From Natronolimnobius sp. AArcel1 (GTDB taxonomy: Archaea; Halobacteriota; Halobacteria; Halobacteriales; Natrialbaceae), in assembly GCF_011043775.1 (NCBI RefSeq), contig NZ_JAAKXY010000003.1, positions 496,001 to 560,000 on the forward strand: 64,000 bases of DNA, written 5' to 3'. Below the pieces are notes generated by a model. It was given only the letters and a program-made list of their open reading frames with translations, did not search any database and was not told the origin of the DNA. Positions 6,563-14,644 of the stretch are shown here, piece after piece. Position numbers and translations under genes: made by a program. Positions within the stretch are counted from its first letter, which is position 1. Each line of letters opens with the position of its first letter.

Positions 6563-7764
6563 CAGGATCACAGGCTCTCGTCAAGACTCTGGACTTCCAA
6601 CTCAACATCCAGAGTGACAACAAGAGCCTGTTGTACGACGCCACGCTCGAAGCCCGACGAGTGTACAACGAAACCATCCGTCTCGCCAAAGAAGGTGTGG
6701 ACTGGAATACGATTCCCGACCGCGTGGCAGACGACGCCAACCTTGTGAAGAACACGACTCAGCGCGTTGTCGCCAAGGCTCTCGGAGCGATGGAGAACTA
6801 CTACGAGTACGACGACTTCGGGCTCCCGAGCCACACCAAGGACGGTGCGTACCCGCTTCGTGCGAACTACGAGGAGGGGCACAATTTGTCGCTTACCGAC
6901 GATGGCAACGTGGCGTTCCGAATCAGCGCGAAACCGTACAACCACGTCAAGGGCGTCCTCGAAGGGAGTGACGCTCACCTCGATATTCTCAAGACCGCAC
7001 TCGAAAGTGACGAGTGGAAGATTGGGACGGCGGAGGCCCTGTTCCATAACGACACTCCTGAGTTGCACGTCAACGTCACCAACACCGAACAAACAGTTCG
7101 GGACAAGCAGGACTCACGGACGGTTGTCGGCGTGGACGTGAATGAGGACAACGTGGCTCTCACCGCACTCTCCGAGGATGGCGTCGAGGACTCGTTGGTC
7201 ATCGACTTCCCCGAAATCAAGTTCGAGCGCCACCGCTACTTCACGATGCGGAAGCGCGTGCAGAACGCCGGGAAAGACAGCATCCACGACACGTTGGAAG
7301 GGCGCGAAGAACGGTTTGTCCGCGACCGACTCCACAAGGTATCTCGGCACATCGTGGAGTGGAGCCAACAGTTCGAGAAGCCGTGCATCGTCTTTGAAGA
7401 CCTCAAAGAGATGCGCGACAGTATCGACTACGGCACGCGAATGAACCGACGCTTGCACCACCTCCCGTTCCGCGCCCTACAGTTCTATACGTCGTACAAG
7501 GCGTCGTTCGAGGGTATCCCGACTGCGTGGATTAATCCCGAGTACACGAGTCAGCGGTGTCCGATGTGTGGACACACAGCACGTGCGAACCGTAACAAGA
7601 AACGGTTCAAGTGCCGGGACTGTGGGCATCAAGACCACAGCGACCGTAGTGCAAGCGTCAATATCGCCGTGAAAGGCGTGAAGAAACTCGATTGGAATGT
7701 GCCTGCTCTCAACAGCCTTCCCGTTGTTCGGAAGGTGTCGACCGAGAGACGGAGTCTCTCGTGA
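6559..7764 (+). CDS. tnpB: RNA-guided nuclease TnpB (IS1341-type)
   Basis: A 401-residue TnpB, the ancestor-like relative of Cas12, expected to cut DNA at the donor site using an omega RNA. The RuvC-like triad appears intact: Asp193 in VVGVDVNEDN, Glu280 in IVFEDLKEMR and Asp362 in HSDRSASVNIA. The zinc ribbon is complete (C334, C337, C352, C355). The N-terminal half has the usual helical recognition region. It is translationally coupled to DUF2080. The last residues (STERRSLS) and the TGA stop are encoded by a hairpin module rather than by a typical tnpB 3' end, so the natural C-terminus may have been altered. TnpA is broken, so this TnpB probably persists without mobility. Confidence 0.92.
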   Translation: MTGSQALVKTLDFQLNIQSDNKSLLYDATLEARRVYNETIRLAKEGVDWNTIPDRVADDANLVKNTTQRVVAKALGAMENYYEYDDFGLPSHTKDGAYPLRANYEEGHNLSLTDDGNVAFRISAKPYNHVKGVLEGSDAHLDILKTALESDEWKIGTAEALFHNDTPELHVNVTNTEQTVRDKQDSRTVVGVDVNEDNVALTALSEDGVEDSLVIDFPEIKFERHRYFTMRKRVQNAGKDSIHDTLEGREERFVRDRLHKVSRHIVEWSQQFEKPCIVFEDLKEMRDSIDYGTRMNRRLHHLPFRALQFYTSYKASFEGIPTAWINPEYTSQRCPMCGHTARANRNKKRFKCRDCGHQDHSDRSASVNIAVKGVKKLDWNVPALNSLPVVRKVSTERRSLS

Positions 7765-7794
7765 TCACGAAACGGCTGCGCCGTTTCGGACGAC
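7737..7794 (+). repeat. Hairpin module (module 4) at the tnpB stop codon
   Basis: GTCGACC (7737-7743) is followed by a hairpin with 7-bp arms GAGAGAC/GTCTCTC (7744-7760, loop GGA), the linker CGTGATCACGA (7760-7770, one base different from the other copies), a hairpin AACGGC/GCCGTT (7771-7785, loop TGC), and TCGGACGAC. The outer arms GTCG-CC and GG-CGAC pair although they differ from the GTTCG/CGAAC of other copies, which looks compensatory. TGA inside the linker ends tnpB. Confidence 0.7.
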
Positions 7795-7987
7795 GACGGC
7801 AGGCATCGGGGGCCGTGGACGCCCCGACCGTGACCCGCCCGACCGTTCGAGGCTATCAGGCCGATGGTCGGATGGGAGTGTCCGACTAAACCACGGGAAG
7901 CCTCGGGGTCGTTCGGAAGATCTTCGATCTTCCGTGATGACGAGACGCCGTAGGCGTCTCGAACCACTTGACCCCGAGGCAGTTCAC
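7765..7987 (+). ncRNA. Predicted omega RNA / right-end region of the IS element
   Basis: IS1341-type elements make a non-coding RNA from the 3' end of tnpB through the right end; in haloarchaea sense-overlapping transcripts from tnpB 3' ends have been reported. This 220-nt stretch is GC-rich and structured and finishes with the right-end hairpin and the tip GTTCAC. The guide would be the adjoining host sequence starting at 7988 (CCGGTCGTGC...). Limits are approximate, and the large module at 7909-7967 sits in the terminal hairpin loop, so function may be altered. Predicted from position and structure only. Confidence 0.4.
7909..7967 (+). repeat. Hairpin module, full copy (module 3), in the right-end hairpin loop
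   Basis: TCGTTCG (7909-7915), a perfect hairpin GAAGATC/GATCTTC (7916-7932, loop TTC), the linker CGTGATGACGA (7933-7943), a hairpin GACGCC/GGCGTC (7944-7958, loop GTA), TCGAACCAC (7959-7967). GTTCG 7911-7915 pairs with CGAAC 7960-7964. It is flanked by the IS arms CCTCGGGGT and ACCCCGAGG, so it has grown in or inserted into the loop of the right-end hairpin. Confidence 0.75.
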
Positions 7988-9088
7988 CCGGTCGTGCTTT
8001 CGTACCTGCAGACCGACTACGGGCTGAGTCTGACAGTCGCTGGCTTGCTCGTGACTGTGCTCTGGCTGTTCGGCTCGCTCGGGCAACTCCCCGGTGGTAT
8101 CCTTGCCGATCGGTACAACGAGCGGACGCTCATGGGGCTGAGCGCACTTGGTGTCGGGATTGCACTCGGCATCGTCGTCAGTTCATCGACGGCGATCATC
8201 CTGTTCGGTGCAACCGCGCTCTGGGGACTGGCCCACTCGCTGTACCCGATCGCCCGAATTACGTTCCTCTCGAGGCAGTACGAGGACCGTCTTGGGAGCG
8301 CACTCGGTGTCACGATGGCGACGGGCGATATTGGCCAGACGGTGTTGCCCCCGATTGCGACCGTCATTGCCGCAGGAGTTGCCTGGCAGGCGGGGCTGGG
8401 ATTCGTCGCGCCGCTGTTGCTTCTGGCCGGTCTTGGCATTTTCATCGCTGTGCCGGCGCTGCAAGATCACTCTGCGGACGGATCTGACGAAGTCGATGAG
8501 ACGACATCGCTCCGGGAGACACTTGGCGTGTTTCGTGAACTTCGAAATCCGGAGATGGCCGTCATGTCGCTCATCCTGTTTCTCTACATATTTATCTGGC
8601 AATCATTTACGGCGTTTTATCCGACGTATCTGACGAGCGTAAAAGAGATCGATCCGGCGGTCGCGAGCCTGCTCTTTGGCTTTTTCTTCGCGGTCGGTGT
8701 CGTCGTCAAACCCGTCGGTGGCGCGGCGTACGACCGCATCGGCATGCGTGGCTCGCTCGTCGGTGTCTTGCTCCCACCAGTCGCCGGCTTCCTACTGTTG
8801 CCGATGGTCGACCAGCTGTGGGCGCTTGTCGTCATCACCGCCCTGATCAGCACGATGCTTGGCTCCGGTGCGATCACACAGTCGTATCTGGCAGACTCCT
8901 TCTCGGACGCAATGCAGGGAACCGGCCTCGGCGTAATTCGGACAACGACGGCAACGCTCGGTGCCGGCGGGCCACTCTTCTTCGGGATTGTCGCCGACTA
9001 CGGCTTCTTTAATGAGGGATACATCGCGCTGGCCGTAATCATGGCCGCAATAATCGTGCTTACGCTCCGGATGCCACAGTCACCGTAA
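7988..9088 (+). pseudogene. MFS transporter, 3' part (split by IS element)
   Basis: 366 residues carrying TM2 to TM12 of a major facilitator transporter, including motif A between TM2 and TM3 (GGILADRYNERTL). The natural N-terminus (TM1) is 2.2 kb upstream at 5694-5813. The frame is open back to 7697 through the IS right end (463 residues from ATG 7697), so a chimeric protein with about 97 foreign N-terminal residues is formally possible but would lack TM1. Substrate unknown. Haloarchaeal homologues are generic MFS exporters or organic-anion transporters. The reconstructed length (406) is normal for the family. Confidence 0.85.
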
Positions 9089-9199
9089 CACACGAGTGGG
9101 TTTCACACCCAGACATCTCGGAGACGGCGCAACGACTCGAGTTCCGAGAAGCCAACGTATAAACGCGAGATGGGGTAAACAAGAGCACATACATCGCCG

Positions 9200-10972
9200 A
9201 TGAGTGAAATTGCTCTCGCGGCCGACTTTGCGATTATCGTCGTTGTTGCGACTGTAATCGGTCTACTCGCCCGTCAGACAGGGCAACCGACGATCATCGC
9301 CTACATTCTGACTGGCATTCTCCTCGGCCCGGTTGCGTTAGACATCGTGACCAACGAAGGACTCGTCGAGTTGATGGGCGATCTTGGTTTTGCGTTCTTG
9401 CTGTTCTTGCTTGGGCTGAAGATGCGTTTCGAGGATATTCGCGAAATCCTTCCGTCTGTTACGAACATTGCGTTCGGACAGACGGTGATGCAGACTGCGC
9501 TTGCGTTTCTGGTTGCGCTGGCGCTTGGCTTCGATACCAATGAAATCCTCGTTATCTCGCTTGCAACTGTCTTCGGCGCGACGCCAATCATCGTCAAGAT
9601 TCTCACCGACAAAGACGAGATCACCAGCCTGCCGGGCAAAATCGATGTCGGCGTCCTCATCGTTCAGGATATCTACCTCGTCGTCGTCCTTGCGCTGTTT
9701 ACGGCCGACGATCTCGGGAACGCAAGCGAGATCGCCTCGACACTCGCCGTGATCCTCGTCATGATGTCCTTTATCGGCATCTTCTCGCTGCTTTCCTCTC
9801 GATACATCTTGCCACAGCTCTTCCGACGGATCGCAGACAACAAAGACGTCTTCCTCATCGTCGCCATTGCGTGGGCATTTCTGTTCGTCGCCATTGCCGA
9901 AGGATCCGACCTCGATCCGAAAGTCGGTGCGTTCCTCGCCGGTATCAGCCTCGCCCAACTCCCCTACAGCAAGGAACTCGAGGATCGGATCACCCCGATT
10001 ACCGACTTCTTCATCCTCGTCTTCTTCGCCACCATCGGCCTCCAAATCGACGGTCTCTCGAGTCTGCTTGCCTACTGGTGGCAAGCAATCGTCGCTTCGA
10101 TCATCCTCATGGTCGGGAACTTCTGGATCATGTTCTATCTGATCGACCGCGAAGGGTTCGCCGTCGAGACCTCCTTCCTCGGCTCGATCAATATGGTGCA
10201 GGTCAGTGAGTTCTCACTGATTGTCGGTGCACTCGCGATTGACCAGGGGCTCATTGACTCGGACATACTCGGCTATCTGAGCCTAATGGCGTTGCTCACG
10301 ATGGGTATTTCGACGTACATTATCGCGTACAATCACGCTATCTACGAGCGCCTCGAGCCGTGGTTCCGGCGGTTCGAATCCGGTGACGAGAAAGATGCGG
10401 ATATCAGCAGGTACGAAAATCATGCAGTCGCCATCGGCTACGATGAAATCACCGAGCGTGCGCTCCCGCTTCTCGAGGAACATTTCGAGGAGGTGGTGAT
10501 CATCGATAGACAAACCGATCATATCGAAGAACTCGAAGAGGAGGGCCGGTACGAGTATGTCTTTGGCGATTTCAGACACACCGAAGTACGGAAGGAATCG
10601 AACCTCAAAGGCGCGGAGTTCGTGTTGAGTTCGAGTGTCGAACGTGAGGTCAACGAGGCGCTGTTGGCAGAGGTTAACGAGGATGCGACAGTGTTCGTTG
10701 AAGCCGAGCGAATTGACGACGCACGTGCACTGTACGACCGCGGAGCGACCTACGTCATCATGACATCCCATCTCGCCGCCGAAAAGCTCAGCGAGTACGT
10801 TGAGTTGTACGTCACCGACCAGACGTCGTTCGACGAGGCAATCAGCCGTGATATCGACGCGATTGAAGCACGACAACACCGAGCAGTCAGACGATTCGGC
10901 GACGACGCCGAAGATGACACCGAAACACTCGAGGACGGCGATCAGCGCCAGGGAGGTGAGTCCGATGGCTGA
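9200..10972 (+). CDS. CPA2 cation:proton antiporter with RCK_N domain, subunit type 1
   Basis: A 590-residue membrane protein of the KefB/NapA-like CPA2 family: about 12 helices in residues 1-385, with the QP...AYILTGILLGP signature in TM2 and the acidic VQD (156-157) expected in the ion path. A cytosolic RCK_N domain starts near residue 405. Its nucleotide loop is degenerate (AVAIGYDEITERAL instead of GxGxxG), although the acidic VVIIDRQ strand is retained. The tail after residue 555 is acidic. It probably exchanges K+ or Na+ for H+. Its TGA overlaps the next antiporter gene by 8 nt (10965-10972), which implies coupled translation and possibly a heteromer. The pair has an inverted counterpart at 12938-16403. 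Confidence 0.92.
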   Translation: MSEIALAADFAIIVVVATVIGLLARQTGQPTIIAYILTGILLGPVALDIVTNEGLVELMGDLGFAFLLFLLGLKMRFEDIREILPSVTNIAFGQTVMQTALAFLVALALGFDTNEILVISLATVFGATPIIVKILTDKDEITSLPGKIDVGVLIVQDIYLVVVLALFTADDLGNASEIASTLAVILVMMSFIGIFSLLSSRYILPQLFRRIADNKDVFLIVAIAWAFLFVAIAEGSDLDPKVGAFLAGISLAQLPYSKELEDRITPITDFFILVFFATIGLQIDGLSSLLAYWWQAIVASIILMVGNFWIMFYLIDREGFAVETSFLGSINMVQVSEFSLIVGALAIDQGLIDSDILGYLSLMALLTMGISTYIIAYNHAIYERLEPWFRRFESGDEKDADISRYENHAVAIGYDEITERALPLLEEHFEEVVIIDRQTDHIEELEEEGRYEYVFGDFRHTEVRKESNLKGAEFVLSSSVEREVNEALLAEVNEDATVFVEAERIDDARALYDRGATYVIMTSHLAAEKLSEYVELYVTDQTSFDEAISRDIDAIEARQHRAVRRFGDDAEDDTETLEDGDQRQGGESDG

Positions 10973-12665
10973 GGAACTCGTCATTACGCTGGCGGTCGTT
11001 TTCGTTGCCGCTGGCGTGCTCTCGCTGATCGCCAATCACTTCGGCCTCTCGCCGATTCCGTTTTACATCATCGCCGGATTGATCGCCGGCAGTTTCGAGT
11101 CCGTAACGCAATCTGAGATTATCGTCCTCGCACAATGGGGAATCGCGTTCCTCGTGTTCGTCTTTGCGATTCGTATCGATTTCGGAGATCTCGAGTCAGT
11201 ACTCCGAGATGCGGAAGTCGCAGCACTGACACAGCTGATTATCGTCGCGCCGATTGCGTTTGGCGTTGGCTATCTGTTTGGCGAACTGTTTGGCTTCGAA
11301 TACCAGCTTCGAAACGCGGCCTACTTCGCTGCGGCTGTCGTTCTGAGTTCGTCACTCGTCGGCGGCGTCTTGCTTGGCTCTGAAATTCGGGCGAACCTCG
11401 TTCACGGTCGACTCGCGTCGTCGATTCACTTTTTCGACGATCTGGTCGCGATTGCGCTCCTGTTGATCCTCAGTACGGAAGTCGTCACAGCGGACGGCAT
11501 CGCTGCACAGATCGGCTACGGCGTGTTGTTCGTCATCGCAGGACTGGTGATTTACCGCCATGGCTTCCCGCTCCTCGTTCGACTCGCTGACGGTGATGGC
11601 GAACTCGTACTCGTCGGCAGCATCTCGATTCTCATCGCGTTCATCGCTGCCGCAGAGTACGTCGGTCTCTCGCTCGTCGTCGGCGCGTTCGCCGCCGGCA
11701 TCGCAATCCGCAGCGACGGGACGCAGGCTCTCGAGGTACAAAACGGAATCAGTTCGATCACCGATTTCTTCGTCGCAATCTTCTTCGTCACTGTCGGTGC
11801 GCTCGTCGCGATTCCATCACTCGAGGTCCTCGTCATTGCGGGTGCGATTACGCTGCTCGTACTGGTTGTGAACCCCATCGTCCACATTGCCTCGTTCATC
11901 TATGAGGGATACGACGCTCGAACGGCGTTTCTGGCAGGCTCGAGCCTCAATCAGGTCAGTGAGTTCGCACTCATCATCGCGATTCAGGCGCTGTTGATGC
12001 AAACGATAGCCGAACCGTTGTTCGACGCGATTATCCTCGCTGCCGCCGCAACGATGGTGCTGACGTTCCTCGGTCGACGAACCGAAGACGCTGTCTACCG
12101 GACTGTCGTCGCGCGGCTGTTTCGCAGCCAGCGAACACGGAAAGTCGACGACCGAAGCAGCGTCGGTGACCTCGACGATCACATCATTATCGTCGGCTAC
12201 GGTCGGATTGGCCGCCAACTCGTCGAAACGCTTGAGACACTCGACCAACCCTACGTCGTCATCGAAAACGATCCTGTTCTCTGGGACGAACTCGATACCT
12301 CCTGTCAACACTACGTCCTCGGCGATGCGCTATCTGACTATCCCTGGGAGAAAGCTCGGGTCGAAAACGCCGCGCTCGTCTGCTCGACCGTGGATCATCA
12401 GGGCGTCTCGGAAACAATCCTCGAGCGCGGGATTGACGCCGATATTGTCCTTCGAGCGGAGTCAACCGGCGATGCAGAATCGTACCTTGAGGCGGGCGCA
12501 ACGCACGTTGCTGTGCCGGACGTCCTCGCTGGCGAGCAACTCGTTTCGACCGTCGAGGCGCTGGCTGCCGGCGAGACGAATCCTGAAACGCTCGAGCAAG
12601 AGCACATGGAATACTTCCGAACGCTCGAACAGGACGGGTTTGCAAGTCGTGACGAACGGCTCTAA
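10965..12665 (+). CDS. CPA2 cation:proton antiporter with RCK_N domain, subunit type 2
   Basis: A 566-residue CPA2 antiporter starting at ATG 10965 (MAEELVITLAVVFVAAG), inside the end of the previous gene. It has about 12 helices, with IPFYIIAGLIAG in TM2 and HFFDDLVAIALL at the expected ion-path aspartate. The RCK_N domain from about residue 405 keeps a canonical GxGxxG (IIIVGYGRIGRQLVE) and the acidic end of beta2 (VVIEND), so it should bind NAD(H) or another nucleotide, unlike its degenerate partner. An upstream in-frame extension to 10800 overlaps the first gene and was rejected. It is followed by a small hairpin and the convergent antiporter operon. Confidence 0.92.
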   Translation: MAEELVITLAVVFVAAGVLSLIANHFGLSPIPFYIIAGLIAGSFESVTQSEIIVLAQWGIAFLVFVFAIRIDFGDLESVLRDAEVAALTQLIIVAPIAFGVGYLFGELFGFEYQLRNAAYFAAAVVLSSSLVGGVLLGSEIRANLVHGRLASSIHFFDDLVAIALLLILSTEVVTADGIAAQIGYGVLFVIAGLVIYRHGFPLLVRLADGDGELVLVGSISILIAFIAAAEYVGLSLVVGAFAAGIAIRSDGTQALEVQNGISSITDFFVAIFFVTVGALVAIPSLEVLVIAGAITLLVLVVNPIVHIASFIYEGYDARTAFLAGSSLNQVSEFALIIAIQALLMQTIAEPLFDAIILAAAATMVLTFLGRRTEDAVYRTVVARLFRSQRTRKVDDRSSVGDLDDHIIIVGYGRIGRQLVETLETLDQPYVVIENDPVLWDELDTSCQHYVLGDALSDYPWEKARVENAALVCSTVDHQGVSETILERGIDADIVLRAESTGDAESYLEAGATHVAVPDVLAGEQLVSTVEALAAGETNPETLEQEHMEYFRTLEQDGFASRDERL

Positions 12666-12671
12666 ACACGT

Positions 12672-12687
12672 ATCTGTCTCAACAGAT
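12672..12687. terminator. Hairpin between convergent antiporter operons
   Basis: ATCTGT (12672-12677) pairs with ACAGAT (12682-12687) around CTCA. It lies 7 nt after one operon end and 17 nt from the end of the opposing one, as expected for a shared terminator. Confidence 0.4.
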
Positions 12688-12703
12688 GGTGTGAAACCAG
12701 ACC

Positions 12704-12898
12704 TCAAACTGGACCATTGAAGAATTCGTGGACGACAAACACGAGGGCAAGTCCAACGACAAATAAGGGGGCTGCAACGAGTGCCTCGAGCTCGATGGCA
12801 TCTGCAAGTCCAAGTGCGGCAACGACCAGCAGTCCAACACCAACGGTGTAGACGGCGAGATTTCGACCAATCCGAAGCACTTGCCCGAGTTCAAACAC
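12704..12898 (-). CDS. Small two-helix membrane protein
   Basis: About 64 residues from the GTG at 12898 (FELGQVLRIGRNLAVY); a TTG at 12925 would add nine residues. Two hydrophobic helices are visible: VYTVGVGLLVVAALGLADAI and, after an acidic turn, LVAAPLFVVGLALVFVVHEF. The end is NGPV. It is the last gene of the minus-strand antiporter operon, beginning about 40 nt (or 12 nt with the TTG) after the antiporter stop. The other antiporter pair has no equivalent. It could be an accessory subunit, but I do not recognise the family. Confidence 0.65.
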   Translation of the reverse strand: MFELGQVLRIGRNLAVYTVGVGLLVVAALGLADAIELEALVAAPLFVVGLALVFVVHEFFNGPV

Positions 12899-12937
12899 AG
12901 CGATTTCTTCGCACAGACAGACCAAAGGCTTGCTGAT

Positions 12938-14644
12938 TCACTGTAAATGTGGCTGCATCGAATCAGCTTGTAATTGCAGATCCTGCTGGCGTGCTGCTCG
13001 AAGTTGTTCGGCAGTCAAGTCACCCTCGAGTAAGTCTTCAACGTGTTCGACGAGTTGCTGGCCGGCGAGAAGTTCGGGGAGGGCAACGTACAGCGCACCT
13101 GCCTCGAGCAACTCGAGTGCGGTTTGCTGCTCACGCGCACGGACGATACAATCCGCGCGGAAGTCATAGGAGAGGATCCGTCTCGAGACGGAATCAGACT
13201 CAATCGTCGAGAAAACCAGCCGTGCTTGCTCGACGTTTGCTTTCTCCCAGGTGTACTGTTCCATCGCGTCGCCAACGACGAGTGCGTTGCACTCCTCACG
13301 AACGGTTTCACGGCGAGCCGGATCGTTTTCGATGACGACGTAGGGCTGATCGAGATCTTCACAGGTTTCGACCAGTCGCTTCCCCTGTCGCCCGTAGCCG
13401 ACGATGACGACGTGATCGGAGAGGTCCACTGGCACGTCACTCCAGGCATCAATCTTGCCGTGTGCACGTGGGAGGAGTCCGCGTGCGACTACCCAGCGAT
13501 ACAGCTGCTCGTCGTACCGCTGGCTGAGGCTCGAGGTGATCATCGTAATGGCTGCAGCGAGGATGATCGCGTCAAACACCGTCTGAGAGATTGCGCCTAT
13601 CAGTAGTGCCTGAATCGCGATGATGAGCGCGAACTCACTGACCTGATCGACGCTGAGGGCAGTCAACGTTGCCGTGCGTCGTTCGTAGCCCTTCGCCAGC
13701 AAGATCGCCGTCGTTAGCGCTGGTTTTACGACGACTGTAAGCACAACGAGAGCGCCAGCAAGCACCACCTTCTCGATGGACTCGGCTTGGCCCGTCTCGA
13801 GGAACGGGAACGTGATGAGCGCGCCGATTGTCACGAAGAAGATCGCGACAAAGAAGTCCCTGATCGACTCGAGGCCGTTGAACAGACCGAGATACTCGAT
13901 TGGATCGTGTCGAACTGCGAGTCCAGCAGCGAATGCACCGACGACGATCGAGATGCCAGCGTACTCAGCAGCCCCAATAAATGCCGCGAGCAAGGAGACG
14001 ACGCCCAGAATCATGAGTTCGTCCGACTCTCCAGCAAGCCGACCAATGAGATCGAACAGGTACCGATTGACGAGGTACGCGAGGGCGATCAAGGCCAGAC
14101 CGTAGCCGATAGCGGCCGCAACTGGGCCGACCTCGAGCGTTCCCGTCCCCAGGATGAGCACGAAGACAATTGCGAGCAGGTCTTGAACGAACTGGATCGT
14201 ACTCGCCAGTCGACCACGGATTAGCCGCAGGTCGATCTCAGTCTGGAGCAGTGCTCGGCCGACGATTGTCGAGGAGAGTGCGGCCGCAATCCCCAGATAG
14301 ATCGCTTCAGTGGGGGCAACGCCGAGGACGATGCTGATCCCGACACCGAGCGAGCCAACGACGAAAATCTGGCCAAGCGCCGCGATTTCGCTGTCGCCAA
14401 GCACCGACCGAACGGCAGTGAAATCGATTCCAACACCAAACGAGAACACGAGCAACGCAATCCCGTACTGGGCAATCTCGAGGGTGAGTTGCTCGTCAAG
14501 CCCAAAGCCTTCCATCGCAAAGCCGGCAATGACGCCTGCGAGGATGAAAAACGGCACCGTTGGTAGATCGTACCGGTTTGCTACCAGCAAGAGCGGCCCG
14601 GTGATGATGAACATGATCGAGACGGCAGTGAGTAACTCACTCAT
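12938..14644 (-). CDS. CPA2 cation:proton antiporter with RCK_N domain, subunit type 2 (paralogue)
   Basis: A 568-residue antiporter with start ATG 14644 (MSELLTAVSIMFIITGPLLL), eight nucleotides inside the end of the upstream gene. About 12 helices, VPFFILAGVIAG in TM2, FVQDLLAIVFVL for the ion path, and a C-terminal RCK_N domain with canonical VVIVGYGRQGKRLVE followed by VVIEND. It aligns by eye with the 10965-12665 protein throughout (RLAST/SIxFxxDLLAI, QVSEFALIIAIQALL), so it is a diverged paralogue. The C-terminal tail is Gln-rich (AARQQDLQLQADSMQ). Probably a K+(Na+)/H+ antiporter gated by a nucleotide. Confidence 0.92.
   Translation of the reverse strand: MSELLTAVSIMFIITGPLLLVANRYDLPTVPFFILAGVIAGFAMEGFGLDEQLTLEIAQYGIALLVFSFGVGIDFTAVRSVLGDSEIAALGQIFVVGSLGVGISIVLGVAPTEAIYLGIAAALSSTIVGRALLQTEIDLRLIRGRLASTIQFVQDLLAIVFVLILGTGTLEVGPVAAAIGYGLALIALAYLVNRYLFDLIGRLAGESDELMILGVVSLLAAFIGAAEYAGISIVVGAFAAGLAVRHDPIEYLGLFNGLESIRDFFVAIFFVTIGALITFPFLETGQAESIEKVVLAGALVVLTVVVKPALTTAILLAKGYERRTATLTALSVDQVSEFALIIAIQALLIGAISQTVFDAIILAAAITMITSSLSQRYDEQLYRWVVARGLLPRAHGKIDAWSDVPVDLSDHVVIVGYGRQGKRLVETCEDLDQPYVVIENDPARRETVREECNALVVGDAMEQYTWEKANVEQARLVFSTIESDSVSRRILSYDFRADCIVRAREQQTALELLEAGALYVALPELLAGQQLVEHVEDLLEGDLTAEQLRAARQQDLQLQADSMQPHLQ

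Larger units (their letters stand above)
5814..7987. mobile_element. IS200/IS605-type (IS1341-like) element inserted in an MFS gene
   Basis: A 2174-bp insertion containing a broken Y1 transposase (tnpA, minus strand), a DUF2080 gene and a complete tnpB (plus strand). Boundaries were inferred by restoring the MFS reading frame across TAC/CCG; the last two bases (AC) are shared, so they are uncertain by 2 nt. There are no terminal inverted repeats and no target duplication, as expected for single-strand IS605 transposition. Subterminal hairpins are present at both ends: 5833-5853 on the left, and 7901-7909 pairing with 7971-7979 on the right. The target side reads TCTAC and the right tip reads GTTCAC. 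Several copies of a secondary hairpin module interrupt the element. Confidence 0.85.

Noticed and set aside
7697-9088. A 463-codon frame as a native MFS gene
   Set aside because: The first 97 codons are IS right end and module sequence. The native N-terminus with TM1 lies at 5694-5813 and joins in frame, so the longer frame is a by-product of the insertion.
9200-12665. Multisubunit Mrp-type antiporter
   Set aside because: The genes are CPA2 proteins with RCK domains; none of the Mrp subunits or NuoL/M-like features are present.
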